A DNA stretch of 64,000 nt from Aldehydirespirator sp965204415. GTDB taxonomy: Bacteria > Actinomycetota > Acidimicrobiia > Acidimicrobiales > Aldehydirespiratoraceae. The position numbers and the translations under genes are program-made. How positions within the stretch are numbered: position 1 is the first letter of the stretch; the number at the start of each line of letters is the position of its first letter. Below are positions 43,201 to 50,287 of this stretch, piece after piece. Under the pieces are notes generated by a model. That model searched no databases. It worked only from the letters and a program-made list of their open reading frames with translations, and was not told the DNA's origin. Where the stretch lies: assembly GCA_965204415.1 (NCBI GenBank), contig CBDBEL010000004.1:1054001-1118000 (forward strand). The letters run 5' to 3'.

Positions 43201-44673
43201 GATCGACCTGAGGGCGGTCAACGCCGCGGCCCGGCCGGGGCGAGTGGAGAACACGCTGTTCTGCGAGTCGCCCACGAACGTGTGGGGAAGCCATCTGACG
43301 TGTTCCCAGTCGCCGGGCGCGCCCTGGTCGGCGTCGGTTATGAGCCAGATCCTCACGTCGTTGGGCGAGTGGGACGCGGCGATGTCGAGCAGCAGGGCCC
43401 GACCGAGGGCCCGGGCGCGGTGCAGGGGACCGAGGACCGCCACCGGCCCGTCTCTGATGAGCGAGTGGCGAAGCGTCATCGACCACTGCGTGTCGAGGGG
43501 CAGCCGGCTCGTGGCCGGCCGGCTCTCCACCTTGATCGAGGAAGGCCGATCATGGAGCCCCACGGCAATCTCGCAGAAGTCCTCGTCAGTGACCGACCGC
43601 TCCCACAGCCGCGTGTGGCGCACTTGGGCCACTAGCGGGGCGAGGCCGGCCGGGGTGGCCGTCCAGCGATCGCGGTCTCGTTCGTCGTGACGCGCCGCGG
43701 TCAACTCTGCGACAAAGCGGTCGAGCTTCACCTGGTACTCGGCCTTGTCCTCGACCCGCTCCTTCGACTCCCTCCTGCGGCGCCGCAGACCGTCGAACGC
43801 CATGAACAGCGGACCGATCGCGATGACGGCCACGTAGAGCAATCGAACGTCGATTCCGAAGATCTGCCTGGTGCCCGTCCCCGTGAATACGACCATCATC
43901 ATCAGCGCCATTCCCAGCGACGAGATGAGCGGCATGATCAGGCTCATAAGGCTGCGCTTGCTCGACTCGGACTCCTCTCTAGGCGGCGTCGGGTGCCTCA
44001 GCTGCTTCGGAAGGGGTCTCAGCGCCTCACGGAAGCGGCGCTGGAAGGGCGCCGACGGCCCGACGGCCGTCCCCGGCGGAGCGATCCGGTCGAGTGCCAC
44101 CCGCAGAACGGAGAGAGTCGTGGATCCGGCCGCGATGTACGACTGCGGCGAGGCTACGGCCGACTCCGCCACCGCAGCACCCTCGAGCAGCGTGCCGTTG
44201 GTGCTGTTGTTGTCCTCAACCAGGACGGCATCGTCGGCCGCGTCCCCCGACCCGGGACCGTCGTCGTCGTCGGGTCGCGGCCTCAAGGTGAGGTGATGGG
44301 CCGACATGGCTGCGTCGTCGATCTTCAGGGAGTCCGCGGGCCCCGCCGGATCGCGGCCCACCGGCAATCCGGAGTCGCAGAGCCGCTTCCAGGAGCCTGT
44401 GTCGGGACCCGCGACCGCAATGGCGTACGCGCCCGGCTCCGGCTCCTGCTCCTCGGGGGATGTGACGAACCGCGAGCCGTGGCGGAAGCCGCAGTCATGG
44501 AGCCGCTGGTCGCTACGCGGACGCTCGCCGTCCACGCTGAGGTGATGGCCGTCGAACCCGTGCTCCAACAGCTTCTCGAGCAGTTCCGACCAGCAGGCCT
44601 CCTCGGTGGCCGACACCACCAGGTGGCGGACGCCGCCGCCCCGCTCCTCCACCGATACCCGCCAATAGTCCAT
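40246..44673 (-). CDS. eccC: Type VII secretion FtsK/SpoIIIE ATPase (EccC/EssC) with N-terminal ubiquitin-like and FHA domains
   Basis: 1475 residues. Residues 1-70 resemble the YukD/EccD ubiquitin-like fold (strand-helix, then HLSVDGERPRSDQRLHDCGF and HGSRF). An FHA domain follows (about 84-190) with SAHHLTLRP and EDNNSTNGTLLEG. Two membrane helices lie at about 242-263 and 276-295. The first ATPase domain has Walker A GGTTRSGKTE with Lys 673 and Walker B LLLIVDEFSEL. The second is degenerate (LIGGGEARLGE near 990, LLVNGADRL). The third keeps CGSTKSGRSSALI near 1280 and LALFIDDAHRW. The FHA-bearing layout recalls EssC of the Firmicutes T7SSb rather than mycobacterial EccCa/Cb. It would drive export of the WXG100-like and effector proteins encoded upstream. 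No EccB, EccD, EccE or mycosin gene is in the window. Confidence 0.93.
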   Translation of the reverse strand: MDYWRVSVEERGGGVRHLVVSATEEACWSELLEKLLEHGFDGHHLSVDGERPRSDQRLHDCGFRHGSRFVTSPEEQEPEPGAYAIAVAGPDTGSWKRLCDSGLPVGRDPAGPADSLKIDDAAMSAHHLTLRPRPDDDDGPGSGDAADDAVLVEDNNSTNGTLLEGAAVAESAVASPQSYIAAGSTTLSVLRVALDRIAPPGTAVGPSAPFQRRFREALRPLPKQLRHPTPPREESESSKRSLMSLIMPLISSLGMALMMMVVFTGTGTRQIFGIDVRLLYVAVIAIGPLFMAFDGLRRRRRESKERVEDKAEYQVKLDRFVAELTAARHDERDRDRWTATPAGLAPLVAQVRHTRLWERSVTDEDFCEIAVGLHDRPSSIKVESRPATSRLPLDTQWSMTLRHSLIRDGPVAVLGPLHRARALGRALLLDIAASHSPNDVRIWLITDADQGAPGDWEHVRWLPHTFVGDSQNSVFSTRPGRAAALTALRSIINEREGAERRDGPLVPVHIVLVDCVAALEPEELTDLVVDGAPVGVIGIVLDEKVTLEGTRAQLRLGEYADEAAFVSETQPRAARVRSFEMTAATFEAAARALARLRPAGSSRDAPGEATLIRLVDLIDAQTEPGGVDTVLDRWGRGGTSRVRVGGLGDRITEIDIMKDGPHGLVGGTTRSGKTEFLKTLFVSLAAANHPDDLSIVIVDFKGGVDHELSARLPHVIDLSTNHDADSFVRTVQLIEAEMRRRQHEFKKVGAPNFDAYRAARRSQPSVPAIPRLLLIVDEFSELLSSEAGKANLSSLESVTRVGGGLGVHLLLVTQNFENQLPSQIAANAGLRICFRVQEAAHSKAVLDSSEAASIPKERIGRAFLRSHGGSAVEFQAARVAGPRPGKESVTAPVEIRVVPFESLPDAPPEPPIVDVPAEDTDMYSAVQVIRLAAEASGWTDPAVPWPHELRRDLRLDDFNGGGQVWPVGLRDEPEQQRQSPVALEPYGPNTLLIGGGEARLGEVARAVAVSGAVRRNPEELHFYIVDMQGQGLGALRGLPHVGAVAERNEALAMRILRHVASEVAMRKSALSDMGLSSVHELAAAAAETLPDTVLLVNGADRLLMSGEMEPSPLLPPLTALVSETAGTGVRVLLTGSPSMAHQRLGASVGRRFVLRCADPHDYSALGVSRALQSALDAPGRAVDVESGHLMQFALVPSKPDVPAGEVTRALGARLTDRWRALEGSALLPTKLQDLPWPLPLREVVASVPPDSVEHPVVLCVSTDTGDPSWLDAEEDGPAFVVCGSTKSGRSSALISSATLMARHGWRVLGLPLSRRSPLVAAFPGELVSLEGVASEADSCEPLALFIDDAHRWDGDAEAIRALLGGPGRRAVVVAGPTEFFNGRNDLLRALPARTALVLAPSGSLDASQFGVRRLSDEVLRDSRPGMGVLVVAGELFRAQVPLVRTADDEGSRAESEDRGPLVRGRLGAPSGGSAR

Positions 44674-44784
44674 CTGGGCTTTTCCTCAGCCCTCACCGCG
44701 ACATGCCGGCGACAGACAACCGCGGCAGAACCCCGTCCCTGCTGACCGAGCGTTCAACGCCAACCCCACCGGTTGAGGTGCGTC

Positions 44785-45138
44785 CTATGTCGCGTTTCGC
44801 GAGATCGACGCTGACTCGACGATTCTGTCGGCAATCGCCAGCGCTGCTGCTGAGATGCCAGCCGGCCCGGGCGGAAGTCCACCATCTGGCCCGTCTCCGT
44901 CCGCGCCCGCGTCTCGCCCTCTGGGCTGTGCGTCGACAACACCATCGGGACTGTCACACCCGTTTCCGTACCCATCTCCGTCTCCGTCCGCATACCCGTC
45001 CGCGTCGGCGTCCGTCGCCATCGACAGGCCATCCACGACATCGCCAGACTCATCCGAGGCGGCCCCATCGGCGAAGTCGGCCTGCAGCTTCGCGAGAAGC
45101 TCTTCGTGCGCTGCGCTGCCCGGATCATCAGGCTTCAC
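44785..45138 (-). CDS. Small acidic protein in the type VII locus
   Basis: 117 residues from the GTG at 45138 (MKPDDPGSAAHEELLAKLQADF). A helical N-terminus (about 8-24) is followed by an Asp/Gly-rich segment with Ca-binding-like spacing (DADADGYADGDGDGYGNG, about 42-59) and a second helix near the end (ISAAALAIADRIVESASI). Nothing in it identifies a family. Position between the effector cluster and eccC suggests a chaperone or accessory role. Alternative minus-strand frames of similar length exist, but this one has the more protein-like composition and helices. Confidence 0.5.
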   Translation of the reverse strand: MKPDDPGSAAHEELLAKLQADFADGAASDESGDVVDGLSMATDADADGYADGDGDGYGNGCDSPDGVVDAQPRGRDAGADGDGPDGGLPPGPAGISAAALAIADRIVESASISRNAT

Positions 45139-45199
45139 AGAGCGTCTCGGCTTCGCTTCCGATCCAGCTCAACGGCTGGGCTCCCGGCGCGCTGCCTCA

Positions 45200-45931
45200 T
45201 CAGTCTGCGACACCGAGCGGGCCGGAATCCGGTGCCGGATCAGCATCCTCATCTTCGTCCAGGAAGGTCGGATCGTCCGGGTACAGGACCCGGAGTGTCT
45301 GAGCGATCGTCTCGAACAGCTCTGAGAACTCGCGGGCAAGCTCGAAGTTCATGGTCGTGAACTGCAAGACGATGACCGCATCACCTTCCGCCACCGAGAC
45401 GAGATAGGTCTGCGTGAACTGTTTGATGTCTGATCCGCGCTCGGGCGGAAGACTCATGAGCCGTACCAGCTTCGCCGCCTTCAACCCTCCGATCTCGCAC
45501 ACGCTCGGAGGCTCAATATGATCATACCGAGCATTCTCGTCGTCCGATGGGCTACGCCTAGAATACGACTCGGCTAGAATCTCAGCTCTCAGCGGAATGT
45601 CTGTGTCGAGTTCCTCACGGAGGAATCCCGAGACAACTAGGTTAGCCATGAGAACCACCGCGTCGTCCTCTTCTTCAGATTCTTCAGAATCAGCTCCACT
45701 CATCAGCGCCACAAGGCTGCTAGCCATCATTACCCTCGCACTTGTGGCCAGTTGATGCCCCAATTCCATCAGCAACTCAAGCTGTCTCAGGTAGGCACGG
45801 TCCTGGAATCCAGCCTCCTTGAGTGCTTGAAGCTGCTTCTCCATAAACTCGCGGTACGCTGCATTCCCAAGCGGGATGTCAACCCACTCTTCAGGCAAGG
45901 CTAAGGCAACCGAATCTGGCAAGACAGTCAT
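45200..45931 (-). CDS. Hypothetical protein of the type VII locus, possible immunity or chaperone
   Basis: 243 residues, cytosolic. It begins MTVLPDSVALALPEEWVDIP, has a helical middle (about 25-90), an acidic loop (SEESEEEDD), and an alpha/beta C-terminal half with QTYLVSVAEGDAVIVLQFTTMNFELA and LFETIAQTLRVL, a layout seen in LpqN/DUF1795-like folds that bind partner proteins. It ends in an acidic tail. Base composition is clearly poorer in GC than the surroundings (about 50-55% in lines I counted). It sits directly downstream of the candidate effector, the usual place of an immunity or chaperone gene; that role is inference. Confidence 0.55.
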   Translation of the reverse strand: MTVLPDSVALALPEEWVDIPLGNAAYREFMEKQLQALKEAGFQDRAYLRQLELLMELGHQLATSARVMMASSLVALMSGADSEESEEEDDAVVLMANLVVSGFLREELDTDIPLRAEILAESYSRRSPSDDENARYDHIEPPSVCEIGGLKAAKLVRLMSLPPERGSDIKQFTQTYLVSVAEGDAVIVLQFTTMNFELAREFSELFETIAQTLRVLYPDDPTFLDEDEDADPAPDSGPLGVAD

Positions 45932-46658
45932 ATGCAGAATCGACTCCCGTTAGCCCCTAGAATCCACGATCAGCGTAGAAGCCTTAGAATCCGCACGGAA
46001 CCAAGACCGGATAACTATTCGATGTATCATCTTCGTTGTCTATCAAGCCGCCCTTCAGCCCTTTGCGGCGGACCGTGCGGTACGCATTGTCGGACACAAA
46101 CTCCTCAACTCTCCTTGAGCCCCACTCTCGATATGTCTTGCCGGCCGGTGCCAGCAGATCCTTCTTCACCTTGAGTGGCCCTGGTGCCCTGTGCCTGAAG
46201 AACTTCGCAGCTGGGGAGTATTTATCCAAGTGCTGGAGTCGGATACCCAGAAAGCTCTGTCGTCTATCGGGCTTGGGATGGTAACTGGGCCACCGCTTCC
46301 ATCGGTACAGTCTGTCATGTAGTCTTCTCAGCCCATCGTTCATCTGCTTGACCACTGGAATGTCGTACGCGTCCATTCCTGCAATGTCCTTCAACCGCTT
46401 TGGCGTCTTCTTCGAGATGTTCTTCGAGATGGCTCGTGGGAGCATCTTGGGGGCGTGCTTTGTGACACCCTTCGCAGCTTTGCCTATCAGCCTTCCGCCC
46501 GGAACAAGCAAGCCGAGCGCGTCGACTGACACCTCAAGTCCGAACTCTGCCCAAGTCATTCTTCCTTCGGCCACCATTATTAGGCCAAGACCTGTCTTAA
46601 CCCCTATCAACACTAGTTCAACCGCCTTGTAGGCGACGTTTACCAGCGGAATCCACTC

Positions 46659-46663
46659 TAGGA
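46659..46663 (+). repeat. Target site duplication, left (TAGGA)
   Basis: TAGGA immediately before the left inverted repeat; the same five bases follow the right inverted repeat at 48610-48614. Confidence 0.9.
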
Positions 46664-48609
46664 CCGGAATTTGTCGGGTTGGCGGGGTTTTGGTGACAGC
46701 AGATGGCCTCTGACGTGGGGTTTTGTGTCTCCAGGCAGCGTTTCGACAGGGATTTGTAGGGGCGACACATAGTTGACGGCGCGCTGGTTGGGGGCTATTG
46801 TGGTGTTGTGTTCGTGAAGACGACCCGCCGCCGCAGGGGCGACAAGGTGTACGAGTACTTGTCGTTGGTGGAGTCGGTGCGCGACGGCGCCAAGGTCGGC
46901 CACAGGACGCTTCTGCGCCTGGGGGAGGTGACCGCTCTGCGCGAGTCCGGGCAGCTGGAGCGGATCGTGGCCGCGTTGGAGGCCCACCTGCGCCGCGAGC
47001 GCGTCGACGTGGGGGCGCTGGCCGCTGAGGAGGCGCCCGCGGTGGGGGCGGTGGCCGCGGCGGCGACGGTGTGGGGTCGGCTGGGACTGGACGGATGGTT
47101 CGCGCAGCTCGGCGCCGGGCGGGGGTCCGAGGCGCTGGAGCACGCGGTGTTCGCGATGGTCGCCAACAGGCTGGTGGCGCCGTGCTCGAAGCGCCGCCTG
47201 GTGGAGTGGGCCAGCGAGGACGTGGTCATGCCCGCGGGCTGGGAGGCTCCGCCGCTGGGCCGCTACTACCGGGCCCTCGACGCCGTCGCCGACGCGAAGC
47301 AGGCCACCGAGGCGCACCTCTACAGCCGGCTGTGCGACCTGTCGAACTTGGACCTGAAGCTGGTGTGCTACGACTTGACCTCCACCTACTTCGAGGGATC
47401 GCCGCGGCCCTCTGACCGGTTCCCGTCGCGGGCGTTCGGATACTCCCGTGACCATCGCAGCGACCGGCCCCAGATCGTGATCGGCCTGTTGTGCACCACC
47501 GACGGGATCCCCATCGCGCACCACGTGTTCGCCGGCAACACCAACGACGCCTCCACCCTGCCGGCAGTCCTGGACGACCTCGCCAAGCGGTTCGCGGTGG
47601 GCCGCATCTGCGTGGTCGCCGACCGGGGCCTCATCTCCAAAGACAACGTCGACGCAGTCGCCGCCGCCGGGTTCGACCACCTGCTGGCCACCAGGCTGCA
47701 CCGCGACCACATCGCCAAAGAAGCCCTCGAAACCATCGACGACGACACCGCCTGGATCGAGATACCCCAACACCGCTGCCGGGCCACAGACATCGCCCTC
47801 GCCGACGGCACCCGCGCCGTCGTGGTCGAGTCCGACGCCCGCGCCCGCCGCGACACCCTGCGCACCGCCGAGATCGTCGCCCGCGCCGAGGCCGACCTGC
47901 TCGCCCTGGAACAACGGGTCCGCGAAGGCCGGCTCAAAGACCCCGCTGAAATCGGAAGAGCCGCCCAGCGCATCCTCGCCACAGCCGGCGCCGGGCGGCT
48001 CTTCGACGTCGAGATCGCAGAAGGCCGCTTCACCTACCACTACAACGACCACGCCCACACCTATGAGGAGCTCCTCGCGGGCCGCTACGTGCTCACAACC
48101 AGCCTCACACCCACACAAGCCACCACAACCCAGATCGTGGCCGCCTACCGCCAGCTCGCAGCCGTCGAAGCAAGGTTCCGGACCCTCAAAGACTTCCTGC
48201 ACCTGCGGCCCGTGCGGCACTGGACCGAACAAAGAGTCCGCGGCCACGTCGCCGTGTGCGTCTACGCCGCCGTCATCGAGACCCTCATCGGACACGACCT
48301 CGCCAAAGCAGACGTCCGCGACCCCGACCTCGACCACCAGCACCTCAGCGCCGCCCGAGCCCTGCGAGAACTCAACCGCATCCGACGCGTCAAACTCACC
48401 GCCAACGGCCACAACATCGACCTCACCACCCGGCGCACCCCCATCCAGGCCCGGGCCCTCACCGCAATCGGAACCGACACCCAAAGCTGGGACAAAGCCA
48501 CCATCACCTGACCCCGCCCAGCCGCACCCCAACCGCCGATGTAGTGGAAACACCTCATCGCCGCGCCCCCTCTGACCTCACAAAACGCGAAACACCCGAC
48601 AAATTCCGG
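46664..48609 (+). mobile_element. IS1634-type insertion sequence, 1946 bp, complete
   Basis: Bounded by perfect 15-bp inverted repeats CCGGAATTTGTCGGG (46664-46678) and CCCGACAAATTCCGG (48595-48609) and flanked by the 5-bp direct repeat TAGGA. One intact transposase gene on the plus strand occupies most of it. Length and target duplication fit the IS1634 family. The element is inserted in the opposite orientation to the effector gene it splits; nothing suggests decay, so it may be recent and still mobile. Confidence 0.93.
46808..48511 (+). CDS. IS1634-family transposase
   Basis: 567 residues, DDE type. It starts with a family-like N-terminus (MFVKTTRRRRGDKVYEYLSL, GTG at 46808). The first catalytic Asp is in CYDLTSTYFEG, the second in VVADRGLISKDN after the segment IAHHVFAGNTNDASTL, and the Glu in the Y-R-E-K signature YRQLAAVEARFRTLKDF. 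Length is normal and the frame is intact. Confidence 0.95.
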   Translation: MFVKTTRRRRGDKVYEYLSLVESVRDGAKVGHRTLLRLGEVTALRESGQLERIVAALEAHLRRERVDVGALAAEEAPAVGAVAAAATVWGRLGLDGWFAQLGAGRGSEALEHAVFAMVANRLVAPCSKRRLVEWASEDVVMPAGWEAPPLGRYYRALDAVADAKQATEAHLYSRLCDLSNLDLKLVCYDLTSTYFEGSPRPSDRFPSRAFGYSRDHRSDRPQIVIGLLCTTDGIPIAHHVFAGNTNDASTLPAVLDDLAKRFAVGRICVVADRGLISKDNVDAVAAAGFDHLLATRLHRDHIAKEALETIDDDTAWIEIPQHRCRATDIALADGTRAVVVESDARARRDTLRTAEIVARAEADLLALEQRVREGRLKDPAEIGRAAQRILATAGAGRLFDVEIAEGRFTYHYNDHAHTYEELLAGRYVLTTSLTPTQATTTQIVAAYRQLAAVEARFRTLKDFLHLRPVRHWTEQRVRGHVAVCVYAAVIETLIGHDLAKADVRDPDLDHQHLSAARALRELNRIRRVKLTANGHNIDLTTRRTPIQARALTAIGTDTQSWDKATIT

Positions 48610-48614
48610 TAGGA
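48610..48614 (+). repeat. Target site duplication, right (TAGGA)
   Basis: Matches the left copy at 46659-46663. Confidence 0.9.
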
Positions 48615-49420
48615 GGATCCCTGCGATATCAAGCCAATCGAGAAGGGTGCTGAGCGCGTCGTACAGATCCTCCAAGAGTTCTTCTACGAAGCAGTCCCAC
48701 GCTTCGCACACCCATTCCCATACGTTCTCTGCTGCCTCACTAAAAATATTGCCCGTATCGGTCAGGCTCCACAATGGCAGGTTCTCCAGCTCCGCAGCAG
48801 TCCCGCCATTCAACGCCACTTCCTTGGAATTGAGCGTCGTCCATTCGCCCTGACTCTCCTCAATCCGATGCTGCGCCGACTGTAGATCTTTCTGTGCGCC
48901 CTGCAGATTGGATTGAGCCGTACTGAGGCTCCATGCGAGTTGCTGTCGTCGACCCTCTACATTACAGCAACAGTGTGCAGAGCAATAGCAACGCAGTTGA
49001 GAAATCTGGTTGCTGAGTGAGTTGACAGAAACCTGGAAGGTGTGAACCTCATTTTCAGCCGTTACCTTGCTGTTCCAGTTCGTCTGAGCACGAGTCAGCG
49101 CGCTCGCAGCCTCAGCCCTGAGCGCCTCCAGATCAAATCCATGACGATCGAATACACTCGCGATTCCAGACGACACCTTGGGCACGTCCAACAGTGGCAG
49201 AATGATGGTACCGATCCTCTCTCCCACCGCTTCGGCCGCCTGTCCGGTGAAACCCTCAGTCCGTCCGGATCTGATATGGCTTAGATCATCACTGAGTGGA
49301 CCGGTTTTGTCGGCGATGTCTCGGAATTCCAACTCGATGTTCTCGAACTGTTCCGGTCGGCCTAGTACTGGATGACCCTTCATTCCGATGGTATTCCAAG
49401 AGAAGCTCATGTTGGCGGTC

Positions 49421-49702
49421 TCACTGTGACTCAGTCAGTAGCTTCGCGGAAGAACTGTCGGCCTCCACCAGAGTCTGGCGCGACGCGTTGATCGCGTCTG
49501 CCAGCGCGCGCAACTCCTTGACGAGTTTGCCTCTATTGTGGTCCCACCGCTTTCCGAGTTTGGCGTAGGCCCCAGCCACTGTAGGAGCTGAACTGAGATC
49601 GCACGCGCCATGCCGCGTGTAGCCGTCCAAGGAAGTGGCTATGCCATCAATGCGCGCGGACAGGTTCACCAAGAACTGCGGATCGACCCGGATTTCGCTC
49701 AT
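49421..49702 (-). CDS. EspC-like type VII secretion substrate
   Basis: 93 residues, all-helical. It opens MSEIRVDPQFLVNLSARID, with a central break (GACDLSSAPTVAGAYAKLG) and a second long helix (VKELRALADAINASRQTLVEAD). Size, helix-turn-helix layout and position between the WXG100-like gene and the effector fit the EspC/ESX-associated small helical proteins that act as partners or co-substrates. ATG at 49702; the next gene starts 11 bp after its stop. Confidence 0.7.
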   Translation of the reverse strand: MSEIRVDPQFLVNLSARIDGIATSLDGYTRHGACDLSSAPTVAGAYAKLGKRWDHNRGKLVKELRALADAINASRQTLVEADSSSAKLLTESQ

Positions 49703-49792
49703 TCGTCTCTACTCATTCGTCTCGACTGCCGGAACGGCGCAAGCGACGGCTCGGGCGCCGAGCAAAGACACCCGGCCAGCCGGCGGTCGCGC

Positions 49793-50086
49793 CTAGGCGC
49801 CCCGAAGTTGCGACGCGATCGTCTGGTCGGTCTCCTCGATCGTGTCGGCGGCCGAGGTCAGGAAGTTGCCGAGGCCCGTCAGGCCGTTCAACATCTGGTC
49901 CGCGCCCGTCTTCCACTCCGTGAACGCCTCGTCGAAAGCCATCTGCGACTGCCCGGTGAACGAGTCGGTCAGGCCGGCGAGATACGACCTGAGGCTGTTC
50001 ATCTGGTCGGTGGCGTCGCTCGCCTCCTGCCGGACGCGCTGCGCCATGTCTCTCGCCTCGCTGGCTCTAAGCTTGATCTCGGTCAT
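49793..50086 (-). CDS. WXG100-like protein (FTG variant)
   Basis: 97 residues, two long helices joined by a turn. In place of the usual Trp-x-Gly the turn reads SFTGQSQMAFDEAF, i.e. Phe-Thr-Gly, with the later aromatic positions (EAFTEW) kept. First gene of the type VII operon, 63-70 bp downstream of the candidate phase-variable promoter. ATG at 50086 with AAGGGA about 9 bases upstream as ribosome-binding site. It is likely exported as a dimer, alone or with the EspC-like neighbour. Confidence 0.85.
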   Translation of the reverse strand: MTEIKLRASEARDMAQRVRQEASDATDQMNSLRSYLAGLTDSFTGQSQMAFDEAFTEWKTGADQMLNGLTGLGNFLTSAADTIEETDQTIASQLRGA

Positions 50087-50155
50087 AGTTCGCGGTCCCT
50101 TCGTGCAATGGGTGTATGAAGGCGAGGGGTTTCCCCGCCGGTGTCGTGGGCGGCG

Positions 50156-50186
50156 AAAGTACCCCCCCCCCCCCCCCCGATGTCAA
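50156..50186 (-). promoter_or_regulatory. Promoter of the type VII operon with a 17-G homopolymer spacer
   Basis: Read on the minus strand: TTGACA (50186-50181), then TC, then 17 G (50178-50162 are C on the plus strand), then TACTTT (50161-50156). The spacer is 19 bp. TTGACA is a perfect -35; TACTTT fits TANNNT. The predicted start lies about 63 bases before the WXG100-like gene. A one- or two-base change in the G-tract would move the spacer toward or away from 17 bp. Confidence 0.7.
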
Positions 50187-50190
50187 ACCG

Positions 50191-50247
50191 TGTATGAAGG
50201 CTCTCGCGGTGTGTGAAGGCTCTCGCGGTGTGTGAAGGCTCTCGCGG
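50191..50247 (-). repeat. Three 19-bp direct repeats abutting the -35 of the type VII promoter
   Basis: TGTATGAAGGCTCTCGCGG (50191-50209) and two copies of TGTGTGAAGGCTCTCGCGG (50210-50228, 50229-50247). The array ends 4 bp from the -35 hexamer. A partial copy (TGTATGAAGGC) recurs at 50113-50123 inside the leader. Possible activator-binding sites, with a period close to two helical turns. Confidence 0.85.
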
Positions 50248-50280
50248 ATTCGCACGGCCGACTCCCAGACCCGCGAATCC
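50246..50280 (-). terminator. Inverted repeat after the short ORF at 50288
   Basis: GGATTCGC (50246-50253) and GCGAATCC (50273-50280), perfect 8-bp stem with a 19-base loop, directly downstream of the TAA of the minus-strand ORF 50288-50497. No T-run. Confidence 0.4.
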
Positions 50281-50287
50281 TCAAGGG

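Larger units (their letters stand above)
45984..49410 (-). pseudogene. Candidate type VII secreted effector interrupted by an IS element
   Basis: Two parts of one gene: the N-terminal part runs from ATG 49410 to 48615 and the C-terminal part from 46658 to 45984. Deleting 46664-48609 and one 5-bp duplication joins them in frame (2797 minus 1951 = 846 bp = 282 codons to the Met at 46613), giving 491 residues with no stop. The N-terminus is helical with coiled-coil character (about 120-210), contains FTGQAAEAVGE, a Cys cluster RCYCSAHCCC near 150, and Trp-rich helices near 230-265. A hydrophobic stretch spans the insertion site. The C-terminal 150 residues are basic and could be a toxin domain; I do not recognise it. 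Position after WXG100-like and EspC-like genes supports secretion. Confidence 0.8.

Noticed and set aside
44754..45128. Alternative minus-strand ORF of 124 codons overlapping the small acidic gene
   Set aside because: Thr/Arg/Met-rich shadow composition; the 117-codon frame has helices and acidic repeats more like a protein.
46658..48553. Minus-strand frame of 631 codons across the IS element
   Set aside because: A shadow of the transposase; the transposase carries an intact DDE pattern on the plus strand.
50191..50247. CRISPR array
   Set aside because: The three 19-bp units are directly adjacent with no spacers, and no cas gene is present.
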